NCBI GenBank assembly: GCA_023231475.1
Contig: JALJEE010001297.1
Coordinates: 1 to 42,909, forward strand
Direction: 5' to 3'
DNA length: 42,909 nt
DNA from: Seison nebaliae
Taxonomy: Eukaryota > Rotifera > Pararotatoria > Seisonacea > Seisonidae
Shown here: positions 8,753 through 21,302 of the stretch, one piece after another
Position numbering within the stretch: position 1 is the first letter of the stretch
Layout: the number at the start of each line of letters is the position of its first letter
The notes under the pieces: model-generated
What the model saw: the letters and a program-made list of their open reading frames with translations, nothing else
What the model was told of the DNA's origin: nothing
Databases searched by the model: none
Translations under genes and position numbers: made by a program

Positions 8753-10452
8753 ATGGGTAAAGGTGGACGAGCCGTACAGGAACACCCAACAGATTTTCTA
8801 GAGAATATAACAAACGAACAGACCTTCGGTTCGGCTTTTCCTCCATCCATCTTTATTCCATCTCTTTCATTTCTCTTTAAGATAGCGAGAGTAAACGATT
8901 ATTTACTTGGGAACAATTGAACTATCATACACGTACACAACCGAATGAATATTGGATTGTTGTGAATGGACATGTGTTGGATGTCACCAATTTCTTACGA
9001 CGTCATCCTGGAGGTACGCGATTATTGAAACATTATAATGGTCAGAATGCAACGGAAGCTTTTCTCGCTTTCCACAAACACATGGAAAAGACTGAAAGTA
9101 TGTTTAAGAAATATTGTATTGGTCGATTGGACGAACAACAGGAATGGTCATTGGTCAATCGATTGAGTGATGGCGATTTGGATGTATCGAAAGAAGAGAA
9201 AGTATTAGCGAACGATTTTGAAAAAGATAAACAACTTCGAAATGATTTCGAACAAGTCCGTCAATTGGCTGTAGAGAAAGTTTTTTTTTTTTTCTCTCAA
9301 AATTTTCTTTCAAAATTTCTTCTCTTTCTAAAGAATCTTTTCGAGCCGAGCAAACTCTTCTTTTTTAGTCATTTTGCACATATCGTCCTTATTGAATTGA
9401 TCGGATTTATGATTGCGTACAATTTTGGAATTAACTCTTGGATTCCATATTTCGCTTCAATTCTCTGTTATCTAGTAGCGGAATCACAAGCTGGTTGGTT
9501 ACAACATGATTTCGGTCATTCTTCAGTATTCCCCAAAACTTGGATGGACAAACGATTTCATCAAGTCTTTATGGGTTATTTTAAGGTTAGTTAATTATTA
9601 TTATATTTAAAATGAATTATTTATATTTTGGAATATTTCGAATATTTAGGGTGCTTCTTCTGGATGGTGGAATCATTTACATTTCCAACATCATGCCAAG
9701 CCGAATTGCATTGGAAAAGATCCGGATGTACGTGTTGATCCCGTTTTCATTATTGGGAAGCATATGGTTGAGAAGTATGCGAAACGATGTAGTAAAGTCA
9801 AATATTTCCTGCCCTACAATTGGCAACATGTTTATTTCGTAATTGCTGGTCCACTTCTCTTTCCCTTATTCATGGGTATTATGACAATCAGACATGCATT
9901 CGTTCGACGCGATTATAAGGAACTCTTTTACATTTCTTTATTTTACTTCAAATTCACATACTTGATACCGGCTCATGGAATTTTGATGATGATGAGATAT
10001 GTCTTCTTCTTGAGAATGATGGAGAGTACGTGGTTCACTTTAGTCACTCAGAGTAATCATGTTGTCATGGAGATCGATGAAGATAAACGTGATGCTTGGC
10101 TACCAGCTCAAGTTTAATTCTCATCCTCTCTTCCACTAATTAATAATTTCCATTTTAGCTTCGTGCCACATGTAACATTGAACAGAGTTTCTTCAACGAC
10201 TGGTTCACTGGACATCTTAATTTCCAAATAGAACATCATCTATTCCCGAGAATGCCTCGACATAATTTACATAAGATTGCTCCGAAGATTAAGGAGTTGT
10301 GTCGAAAACATTCGGTACGATATGAAGTGAAACCGTTGTTGGGAGCATTCTATGATATTGTATGCACTCTGGAGAAGTTCGGACAATTGTGGTTCGAAGC
10401 ATACAATGAATTTATAGATATGCAGAACAATGTGAAAGCTAAAGAAGAATAA
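8753..10452 (+). CDS. Cytochrome-b5-fused front-end fatty acid desaturase (delta-5/6 type)
   Basis: Introduces a double bond between an existing one and the carboxyl end of a fatty acyl chain, in the endoplasmic reticulum, for polyunsaturated fatty acid synthesis. Exons are 8753-8756, 8882-9279, 9334-9585, 9650-10111 and 10159-10452; they total 1410 nt, 469 aa, all in frame. The N-terminal cytochrome b5 domain carries the heme motif HPGG (from residue 43). The desaturase histidine boxes are complete: HDFGH (192-196), HFQHH (229-233) and QIEHH (395-399). The glutamine in the third box is the signature of front-end desaturases. Several hydrophobic segments lie between the boxes. The first coding exon holds only ATG plus one base; an alternative splice using a donor at 8774 would give a slightly different N-terminus. 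Substrate and regioselectivity (delta-5, 6 or 8) cannot be read from sequence. Confidence 0.93.
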
Positions 10453-10918
10453 TTAATTTATAGTCAACTAATTATTATGAAAATACTTCTGCTCGTTCCG
10501 TCACTTAAAATGATTTTTCTATATTTTCCAATTGTTATTAATATTTTAATCGAATTACAGGGGAGAAAGCAAATTTATCAGTTTATTTCTCATCAAATGA
10601 ACGAATTTCCTTTAAAACAAATTTAATTCAAACAATCGTTTTCTATTCTACTCAATTTTCCATCTCATCCTTAATTATCTTTCTTCTTTTTTTTTGATTC
10701 GTTGAATTCAACGCAGTAATTTTAATTTAACTGTTTTTATTATCATCGATCATTTCTTCTAAATCATCATAGTGGTTCTAATCTACAATTTCACGATTCT
10801 CCAACTTGAATCTTTTCATCATCTCATTTCTAATCAACGAGTGAGTCAACAAATTTCGCTGAAATAGCAAGACAAGAACAGGATTATTTTCTTTCTTTCT
10901 TTCTATTATTCATCGTAT

Positions 10919-10949
<31 letters not shown>

Positions 10950-13900
10950 GTGCATTGATGGAAAATTATTGCTTCTTCTTTTCTCCAACACATATTTCCC
11001 CTCCCATTATATTATATCTCTGATCTTTCCAAAATCCTTCATTCACTGCACTTCATTTACAATAAACAAAATTTTTCATCAATATTCCCAACAGTTTTTT
11101 TTGGAATTGGTTATCAATTGAAAAGTCCACCACCGATTAATTGGTGATGGATGTGGGAAAATGTTTTGTCTCTCAATTATTGTGTTGAGAAAATGGAATT
11201 AAGTTGAGGAATTGGTAGAGAAATATATTGGAAGATTAAAGTTTAAAGGATTTTATTCATCGTCTTATGTTATTCTTCATACGTTTCTCCTCTATCGACT
11301 ATTTAGCCTCGATTCCTTTCCTTTTCTTTCTCTCATTTCGTCTTTGTTCTCTTCTATTGTTTAACGAAAAAAGAAAAGGAGAAAAGTAAGTGAATTCTAT
11401 TAGAATTTATATTTAATCTAATTGATAAGCGATCGTCGTCCTCTTTTCAATATAAACCCTATAACGATTCCGATTAAATTCCATAAGAAACGAGTAGAAT
11501 GTCTCCTATTTTCCACGAATAAACAAATAGTGACAAATGCCATTTTTCATCGACAACACCGTTTCAATTCAACAAACATAATTGCATTCCCCTCTGTTTT
11601 TTAGGGGAGATGAAGTGAAAATTTACCAAAATGTAACAGTTGGAAAAGTGGAAGAATTTATGATAAAGTTTAATTTGACATTGATTTGAATATTGTTATA
11701 AAATAGTTCCTACTAAATACTAAAATTATACCGAATAGTTGGAAAGACCCGTAAAAAAAATTTTTGACAAAGAAAAAATTAAATATTTATTAATTTTCAG
11801 AGAATTGGAGAAAATGTTCTTCCTCTTTTAAGAAAATTTCTCTGAACGACGGACGTCGAAAGGAATCCATTCGTATCAACTGAAGTTAAAGCATACTTCC
11901 GATTATAATATTTCTTTCTCTCATTACCGCATTTTCAATGAGAACATAATGATGAATAGCGGTGAGCTGGAACATCTAATTCAGCCACACAATTTTCGTT
12001 AATATTTATGCGTGGTAAAGAGTCAATGTCATCACTATTATTATCAGTATTATTCACATCATTATCATGGTTGTCGTGAGAGAATGTCGTCTCTCCGACT
12101 TCTATTATCGACCTACGTAAATTCCTTTAGCAAATATTTGTTGCTACTCCTGAAATTAAATGCGTCTGCTTCCGCTACCAAATAAATGACGAAGGACTTC
12201 AAGTGAAATTCCTCAAAGAACAAACTTCTCATAGGGTTGAGGAAAGAATATAGAAAAGAAATAATTATTTTTTTCTTCTTCATATCAATTCGAATATGAT
12301 AAGAGAATCTTCATTTTAATTAATTTATGTATTTTCAAATATTTTAATTGACTTAATCGTATGAAACATCATCGACTTGAGACATAACAAATCTGGTCAA
12401 TGCTTAAACATCTTCACATTGCTCATTCAAAGTGAACTGACTAAATGACATATTTTCTCGTCTCTCTTACTCAATCTCTACCCATTTAATTGAACATTGA
12501 TTACATTGGATCCCATTTGCGACTAGTTCTCTGCTTCCTCAAACTTCCCAACTTTTCCATCTTCCCACATCCGACGTCTCAATTTTCTTTTTTATTTTGA
12601 GAAATTTTATAAAAAATATTCAATATATTCCTTTCTTTAAAATCACTCTTTCTACTTTTGCCATCTGATTGATAAAAATTTCTCACAAATTCTCTGTCAT
12701 GTTTTGAATGAAAACATGATACTCAGTTCCATTCGATTCAAGTATAAGTATTCGATATTTGTCATATAATGGGAGGTAATGTTAGTTGATTGAATTAACA
12801 ACATGTCTTTTGAATGAATTACGTTCAAACGGAAAATAAACGATATTTGTTTCTAAAAGAAAGAAATGAATAATTGTCAGAATAAGGAAATAAATTAATT
12901 TCTTTCATTATTAATCGATGAAAAGTAAATTCATTCCAAAAAAAAATTTCATCGATACTACCTACATCGACCACATTCTTCTGCATGTTTTTCTTGATAA
13001 TAAGAAATATTTCTATTGATTTGTAACTCTATATCAACTGTCTTCTTTCCTCGAGAATTCCTTAATGTATTTTTAACGTCGACTAACAAATATTGATGAT
13101 ATGATCGTGAATGAAGGAAAATGGAAAAATGAATGTACAACAACACTCTTAACCGCCAACTCGAGACGTTACATAAGAACAAATTGTTTTGAAATTATTT
13201 GAAATTGAAGAAAAAATGGTCGGTGAGAATGGTAATCGGTAATCAGTCGAAACTCATTTAACAGCTTTTATAAAGAAGTTAGTGGAAATGATTGGATGTG
13301 TGTCTATTCCACATAACTTAATCAATAAAACTGGAAGTTTTCCAATAATTTAGAGTGGGAGAACGACGAATAATTTCCATAATTTTTAACGCTTCTCTTA
13401 CATCTATTACACCATCAACATTAATATTAGGGTAGCATCAATATTATTTTTATATCAAACAATATTTCTCTCATCTTCTCTATCATTCCATCCGACGATT
13501 TTTGTTGGCGAGGCGTGTGGCGATGCTAACCGTATACTATACTGCTCTTCCACATGTGAAGAAAAGATAAGAAAAGAATGTATATATATATTTTTTTGAT
13601 GATAGTAATCTTAGTCGATTATCCCCAAAGACGAACTAATGGTAACATATGGCATATGTGCCGATTCATTTAATGACGCATAAAATCATCAGAATTGTAC
13701 ATTCTCCCCCTTCTAATATTCTAGAATTTATTTTTTATCAATATATCCGATAATCGTTGTGGTGAAAGTTGTTGTGGATCAACATACACTTTCATCTTTC
13801 TCATCCGATTCTTTCCTTCCTATCTTCATTCCCTGCTCCACTTAAGATTTAACAGTTGACCAGTCGGTTAATTTTATTTAAAAGTTTTGTTTGTTATTTA

Positions 13901-14103
13901 AACAATTTCAGGATTTTTAGAATATTATTCAGTTTTATTCTACTTTTTTTTTGTTTCTTCATTAAATGATAAGATATGTTTCCCCAGATAATTACGAAGT
14001 CGAAATCGGTTAGAGAAGAATTAGATAAAATTTGGATGAAAATTGATAGTTCCAATTTGCATCCAATTTTGAATATTTTCAATAATTGTTTGAAAACTTC
14101 AGA
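10453..14103. other. Gene-poor stretch downstream of the desaturase
   Basis: Apart from the desaturase 3' end, no gene is supportable. It contains TTTC and GTT microsatellites near 10,897-10,950 and many short open frames of the size expected by chance in AT-rich DNA. One minus-strand frame (13182-12958) has a hydrophobic start and ends at a potential AG/GTAGTA donor, but it has no recognisable domain. Confidence 0.5.
10919..10950. repeat. (GTT)n microsatellite
   Basis: About ten GTT units, preceded by a short TTTC run at about 10,891-10,907. Confidence 0.92.
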
Positions 14104-14276
14104 ATCTAGGACAAAACGGCACCCGTTTATACATACTTCTTGAGTCTGTTCTCTTGACCGAAAGAGAAAGAAGTAGATAAGGAATTTCCTTTTCTCATAT
14201 AAAGAAAGGTACGGATAGAGAACAATCAAGTCAGTTTTCACAATACGAACTCAAAAATTAGAAATAAAAATGTAAG
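14104..14276 (+). repeat. Left terminal inverted repeat of the MULE
   Basis: Its reverse complement matches 16,164-16,334 with only about five mismatches over the inner 130 nt. The outer end reads GGACAAAACGGCACC. Confidence 0.88.
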
Positions 14277-14436
14277 TTTGTTTGTTCGAGTAAAATAATT
14301 TATATTTTTAATGAAATATTATAAGAAATAAAAAAGTTAATTGGGAATTATATTTATTTTCTATACAAAAATATGAGAGTAATTAACATATGAAACAAAA
14401 CAAGCAAAACAAAAAGTCAAAATATACAAATTAGCT

Positions 14437-15757
14437 TTAATGAAATTTATTAAGATATGAGACGATTTCTTCATCTTTCTTCACTTGTTTCTTCGGCAGT
14501 CTTCTCAATTTTCCTTTCATTGTTTGATTGAATTTGGTAATTTCTAAATTGAATTTTGTTTCAATTAATAATTCCGTCTTTTGTACACCCATGTGACTTC
14601 TGGGGATAATAAATTTCAAACCATTATTTCCTTTATATCGTTATTGGTTCTAGGTAGATTAGAAACTACGGGTGTAATTTGACCAGAGTTCAGGAGGAAA
14701 TAATGGTGTGGTAAAGCCAGAGAAAGGAGGATAGCCCACATAATTTTTTACGAAATAGGAGAAAGTATCTTTCGCGAGGTCCGAAACTGATTCACCTATC
14801 TTCCTAAAAGTTAATGGAATGTCCTCGGGTGGTACAAATGAAAGAGCCTTAAGTAATTGAATATCTTTCTTAAAACTCTTATTCGATTGATATTTTATTT
14901 TTTTCCCTAAACTTTGTACTTGTCTCATAATTGATTGTTCTAAATGGAAATAGCAACCGTAGATTGTTGCACTGGGGAAGATTAACCTAAACGCGTTAAT
15001 TGTTGCTACCTCGAAATCTACTGTTATCGAACAAACTATCGTGTTTCCTAAAAATTTCCTAATTTCCGAAAAAACCTCGGCATAATGTTCCTGCTTTTTA
15101 TTTTTTCATAAAACGTAACCTAAGTTTATAAATTGATTCTTTAACAAAAACGAAATGACGTAAAGCTAGTAATATCCTAAAGGGGCCCTATCAAAGGTGT
15201 CGTCCGCAAATAAATGGAGGTTTGTTTGTATTCTATCCCTAATTCTAATATTGAAATAAACCATGAGATCTTCCTTTGAAATTTTTCCTCCCTCTTGAAA
15301 AACTACTTCCTCCTTCTCTTGCTTTCTTCCAACGTTTCTTGTAACAGATGAAATTCTTCCAAAAACGCTTTGTACATCCACTGGCACTTTTGAAAGTGTT
15401 CTAACCACTATTGAGGATGGTGCTTCACCTGTGCATTTGCTTGCTTCATCTATCGTCTTCTTCAACTCCAATTTCTCGATTTTCAGTTTCTCTATATCAT
15501 GCGAATGGTTGTGTCATGGGTTTGATTTTCAGATTCTTATCGACGCATATCATTGACTTGCAGCTTTGGGATGTTTTATGTTGTTTACAGTACGACGCGG
15601 AACTTCCAGAACTGACATAATCTTTTTTTTGTAGTATATAAATTCTTCGTCGACGATGGCAATTTGGGTTCCTTTGGAACTCGGAATAAACCTTATATTG
15701 TTCATGATAAGTATAAAGGTAAAATGGATGTTTTAAGCTTATCATTTTCCAGAACAC
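14437..15757 (-). pseudogene. MULE transposase, broken by stops and a frameshift
   Basis: The frame runs from 15757 down to about 14437. The first part (15757-15497) has residues reminiscent of a FLYWCH-type zinc finger. A frameshift near 15,490 follows, then the transposase core. FADDTFDRAPLGYY is the first catalytic-Asp block; VDFEVATINAF followed by GCYFHLEQSIMRQVQ is the second Asp with the conserved C/H motif; and LALSFVPPED-like and ELWSNYTR segments close the domain. In-frame stops occur after GYY (TAG where the family has Gln) and about 20 codons later (TGA). A C-terminal EIVSYLNKF-type tail lies in 14619-14437. The gene cannot make an intact transposase. Confidence 0.82.
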
Positions 15758-16163
15758 TTAAATAGGGCGGCCTTTGGCGAGTCAAAAGATTATAAACATG
15801 AATAAGTTGTTTCACATTAAAAGGAACTGTGGTTAATTGATTGATTGACAAATCAATTTAATATGTGTTATTAACACATTTTTTCCTGTGTCTTCTTATA
15901 TCCATTAACAACTATTTCGCTCTAAATTGCTACATCTATTACATTAGAAGAGAAAACGCGGTAGAATGTGATACTTCAATGAGAAGTTTAGTGGTTTGAG
16001 AGCATAGTTCGCAAGAGTTGAAAGGATTAGAAGACACGACTTATATGTTTACTAGGCAAAGAATTTTTAACTAATTGATTAATTCGAAAATCAGAATAAA
16101 CTACAATCATTTTAAAACGAAGGTTCGATTTTATTTTTCTTTTATAAGAAAGTACAAACAAAA

Positions 16164-16334
16164 TTACCTTTTTATTTCAAATTTTTGAGTTCGTATTGTG
16201 GAAACTGACTTGATTGTTCTCTATCCGTATCTTTCTTTATATAAGAAAAGGAAATTCCTTATCTACTTCTTTCTCTTTCGGTCAATAGAACAGACTCACG
16301 AAGTATGTATAAAAAAGGCTGTCGTTTTGTCCAA
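16164..16334 (-). repeat. Right terminal inverted repeat of the MULE
   Basis: Inverted copy of 14,104-14,276. The outer end differs more from the left copy (CGACAGCC instead of CGGCACCC), and a second partial terminus lies just outside it at about 16,358-16,380. Confidence 0.88.
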
Positions 16335-17819
16335 TTTCTCATTTTTTAGAAAAAAATATAAAAGGGTGCCGTTTTACCCGACAACCAAAGTTCAAATAAC
16401 TGTGAATTGGAATAGTATGAAATGAGTGGAAGCATAACTTTTGTTCTAACTGAATTCGTATATGGAACATGCAGAAAGATGTTAACAACTCAGGTCTGTA
16501 CCATTTAATCCCAACACCAATTCTCATCATCTTTTTTCGAATAATTTTCTGTTGAATATGTCTCTCCATCATTCAGTTATTTCCATTAAAGAATTTAGAG
16601 TATTGTCGAAATTAAGTTAAGATTCAACAGGTTCTAAAATTTTATCTGACCAATAATCGAATACGTAGTGACTTTATATGTAGTGAAATAAGGATAATGT
16701 CGAAGTAGTTGTCGTTGAAGGAGAATGTGGAGAAAAAATAGTCGGACAGGAGAAAGGAAATCTAGAGGGATTGACGTTTTGCGTAAATCTACGTTCAAAC
16801 GTCTGAACAATAAATAAAAAGAAATGCAGACACACAAATGTCTGCACATCAGGAGATTTTGTGCAGTAAGAGAGACCACTGCCCAGTAGTCGCCATAGAA
16901 ATTTATGTTAATGATGGAGAATGTGGCATTTAATCGTTTACATTACCTACCCCATTTAATAGAACGATATAGGAAATTTTCATTTGAATCCTTTTACTTC
17001 GGTGCTGCCTAGGCGTGTAAAGAAAGCGTAGAAGCAAATGATCTTGAAACAACATGTAAAAATGTTGTCTATTGTTAATTTATCATTCATTCAAATCTGC
17101 CATCATAGATACTACTGGGATATGTTTCTTGACCAAATAAATAATCTTAATTTACCGTTCTAATAAATAGCGATTCCATTAGCATATGGAATGGTCATTA
17201 ACGTCAATGGTGTGAAAAAGAATGAAATAGGAGAAATGAAACGAAGTGAATTCGTGGTTAAGCATATGATCAGTTTTCTTCTACTTGAGATATTTGAAGT
17301 ATATGTGTGAAAAAGAGGATCACTACGGTGATTATACTGATGACATTGACATATAAAATAGGAAGTTAAATATGATTATTTGTCTGAATGTTTTTTCGAA
17401 AAAAAAAATTCCGTTTATCTTATAAAAAATTTTAAAAAATTTATTTTTTTCATTCTGCAAAAAAATGGAGCGAAAAATTTCTTTTCGAACCACTTTTATT
17501 AATCGCCGTTGTAGATTTTGAAAACTAATCGAGTATCCTTAAATCGAGATTATACATGTATAAGGTGAATTTCATTTCCAAATTGGAAAACATGGTAAGT
17601 CCATCTGCAGGATGATTTTCGTCATGTGAAATTAATGTAATTAAATTATGAAAATCTTATGAAGAACGAGATTATGAATGACTGTGAGTATCTTATTCCA
17701 AATAAGTGAGTTCGTAATTTTAATTTTGTTGAATTTTCTGCCAATTATTCAATTTTGATCGCATTCATCCAATCTTCTCGCTTGGTTTCATATTTCTTTT
17801 CAGTGAGATATTCATTCGA

Positions 17820-18440
17820 ATCTCTGAAAAGAATTCACTTTGCTTTTTAAATTTCGGAGAGGAATTTACTGTCTAGATCGAAATCGGAGGAGAATTCACT
17901 AATTTTTTTAGATTTCAGGGAATCACTTTAAATCCATTTCGGAGACGTATATTGTGGTATATTTATTGTAGAAAAAATCTTCCAAATTGTCTCCCTTTCT
18001 TCTTACAGCCTTTCTTTTGTTGCCTTCTAAACTTTTAAAAATAGGTCGATTGAATTCCATATGTATTCCGATACATTTAAATGTTTTGATCACGTAACTT
18101 AATTAATTGAGGAAGTGTTTAGTAAATATTCTTCTGATAGTATATTGTCTGATGTCTGAAGATAGTATAATCCTATTATCCTATTAAAATAGTTGCTAAT
18201 TGGTTGACAACATCAGACGCTCGTTTGAGTTTCGATGTAACTTAATAAATTATGGTGAAATACATATGAAAAAATGAGAAGTTAAAATGTGAATTTATCT
18301 CTGAAAAAGTAAAATTAAGTAGATTCCTCTTAAAAAGCTCAAAAAGGAGTTACTTCTCTTCCGAAGATATAGTGAATTCGTCTGTGAGAATGAAAAGGGG
18401 GATGAACTCCTCTTTAAGGTGAATTCCTCCTGGGATTTAT
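17820..18440. repeat. Degenerate repeat cluster, core CGGAGAGAATTCACT
   Basis: Four to five degraded copies read on the plus strand near 17,824, 17,853, 17,884, 17,923 and 17,939. At least two copies read on the minus strand near 18,371 and 18,416. The arrangement is direct, then inverted. Confidence 0.55.
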
Positions 18441-21267
18441 TAAATTCATTCTCAACAACAATGAAAACAAAAACTTATTAAGAGATGACAACAGGTCATT
18501 CATTTTGTTGAGTGCGTAAATGATTCGTTGACCGAAAGACATGAATCGATTAGTGTCAAGCACCATTTATGTGCAAATGAATGATTATTGTAAAGATATC
18601 AAACCTCGTTGATTATGTCATGCGTAAGCATAACCTTTTCTTTTATCATATCTATAATTTGATGTTGTTATAAAAGCTGTTTTGTTTATCTTAAAATTCA
18701 TTATGTTTTTAACAGTTGGTTAGATAATTAAAGAAATGTATTTCTAATGAGAATGATTGATTCCTTCAAAATTGCGTTTATTCTTCTTCCTGCACTTATC
18801 GTCAGATGTTAATGCCCATTGTCCAGTTTAGGGGTTCTTATTATCTGGTTTAGGTGTATAAGATAGAAAGGAATTGCATCTCGTTTCGTCTTCTTTTCGA
18901 TTATATTCAAATGAGTCCAATTGATCTTGTTTGTTCGATGGGCAGTTGATTTAGAGTATTTGGTGATTTGTCTTCGAAAGACGGAAACGAATCGCATAAC
19001 GATCAAATAAGATGCACAATTTATTGAAGTGTATTTGGAGAATAATTTAACTTTTTTACTCATCAATTGGAAGTAGGTAGTGTAGTGGACCAGAATATCG
19101 TCAATCTACTTCAAACTTTTCTTTGGTAAATTACGTAAAAGATGAATTGTTTCTTCTTCATCAATTTATGTTATTGGTGGTGGTTGTTGCTTCCTTCTTT
19201 TTGTTGAATCGATTCATTTTTTTTTCACATTAAATTAGAAGTTCATTAAATGAGAATTTTCATATCATTTGCTATGATCATTATTCCATTTCTACTTGCT
19301 CCGTTCACATACCTCAATTCGACGATTCCATATTCGATTTATGCAAATGCCATTCAAACAAGATTCCACTCATTATTGTTGATGATGTAAACGATGTGAG
19401 CGACGATTATGCGGAAATAACACTATCGATATTCAACCATCTTAATATGATGTATGGTAAGATGATCTAACTTTATTATTTTCCTTTAAACGAAATAATT
19501 GTTGAGAATGTTTGCACATGCATCCCTCCTACATTATTAAAGTACCATAATGATCATTTTCATAGTAATCAAATCTCAGTTTTTGAGAGTAGCCGGTTCC
19601 TCATATTGATCATCATCATTTCACACTGATTACTATTATGTATTATGGCCGCATCTAACACCGCAGTTCATTAGCACATGTGTTAATTCATTTATTTATA
19701 TGAAACATCTTTAGAGATATGAAAATTTTGAAATCAATTCACATTTTCTTCATTTTCATCGTCTTCATAATCGATTTACCTAGAAAGCTATATCGATAAT
19801 CTAATAAAAACAATTTACGTGTGATCTCAAGAAGTTGAATTGACGATGATGATTGTCGATCATAAGATGCCGATCATCATTGTTGATCTAATATATTAAT
19901 CGTCTTATTTTTTTTGGTCGATTCCGGTTGATAAACTAAGAATGGAACCATATGACAATTGTTTGTTAATCTCTATTCAATTCGTTAATGGGATGGTAGT
20001 GAATGGGAAAGTGTCACCTTCGTACATATTATCTACCTTCATTTATTTCATGCATATCATCATCACGAGAAAGAATAATCGATATTCGCATTTCATCGGC
20101 GACAGCTGATGAATTTATTTGACATTGATTGAGTGAACAGCATTGGTCGTCATATTTTCCTTTGGTTTTCTGCATTTGTCATTTCCTTCGTCATTATCCT
20201 TTCTTATCATTCGTTTATCGATTCATTCTCATTCACATCCAATTCCATCTCTCAGACATTGCTACACAAACAATAACGAACAATTTTTGATTTACAAGAA
20301 TATTTCCTTTTTTTCCATTCGATTTAATTGATAAATGATTATTGAGGTTTTCTTATTATTGGTTTTTGGAATGGTAGGAGAACACCCTGTGAATTAGAGG
20401 ACAGCGATTATCAAAATTTCATTAAAATATTAGACGGACATATCTTCATCAGAATTTCCATTAAATAAAGAATTGTTAGTTTTGTGAGCGGAAGTGTGGA
20501 ATGCTCAATTATCATCATGAGTATATGAAGGCTTGAGATATTTACATTGCTTCTTCTAATTGGTTATTGTGTTGCTTATATTCAAATTGGAGGTTAGGAG
20601 GTGAAAAAATGAAAGAATTAATGTGTTATGAAACACTTAAACAATTTGTGGAGCGAAACGAGTAAACATACTTGTTCAAGAGCGTCTAGTCGTATTGTCA
20701 AGTAGGATGAATGAGATGAGAGAGTAATTGGATATCGTGTACTATTGCTGCTACTACAAACGTAAGAATAACAATGGTCGATTACTACAGACAATTTAGT
20801 ATCCAACTAACCGTCCTATTCATACAATTCGACCGAATGTTTATATTATTCCGCATTTTATTTGTCCGTGTCGACGCATAACATTCTCAACTTACCAACA
20901 CCATTATCATCATCATCATCGCGGTTGTATACTACTTATGTGTACGTGAGTATGAGATGTTCGTGCAATTGTGCGTTGGTGCAGTAGAATGTGTAGCATT
21001 CAATTCTTTCTTTACTTTCACATATATAAACAATAGATCTTCAATATACCGATCATTATGGAAGTTGAAAAGAATGAAATCGGGATTGATGTCTAAATAG
21101 GCAAACAAGGTTACTAATAAGATATATTCTCTTACAATTGAACTACCGCTTCCTCCATGAACGAATTCGTGAATGAGAATATGAATAATTTGATGACAAT
21201 CATCAATCCTATTCATTTTATGAGTTTGAATAGAATTATTGTAGGAAGTTGATATATCTCACTATTT

Positions 21268-21302
21268 ATGTGTGTGTGTGTGTGTGTGTGTGTTTGTGTG
21301 TG
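21268..21302. repeat. (GT)n microsatellite
   Basis: About 17 GT units with one TTTG interruption. Confidence 0.93.

Larger units (their letters stand above)
14104..16334. mobile_element. Degenerate Mutator-like (MULE) DNA transposon
   Basis: About 2.2 kb bounded by inverted repeats of roughly 170 nt each. The repeats surround a broken MULE transposase gene on the minus strand, whose upstream end faces the right repeat. Long inverted repeats plus an MULE-type transposase define the superfamily. MULE elements usually leave 8-11 bp target duplications; the bases immediately outside the repeats (14,095-14,108 and 16,333-16,343) do not match, so the exact ends or the target duplication have decayed. 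Confidence 0.82.

Noticed and set aside
12958-13182. Minus-strand frame with signal-peptide-like start and a GTAGTA donor at its end
   Set aside because: No partner exon or recognisable domain was found, and its donor type differs from the other introns in the window.
16333-16343. Target-site duplication of the MULE
   Set aside because: The 9 nt outside the left repeat and outside either right terminus do not match, so no duplication can be claimed.
19840-19895. Possible microRNA-like hairpin of GATGAT/GATC elements
   Set aside because: Only a 4-bp GATC stem pairs well; the remaining arms mismatch repeatedly and the sequence is a low-complexity ATC-type run.
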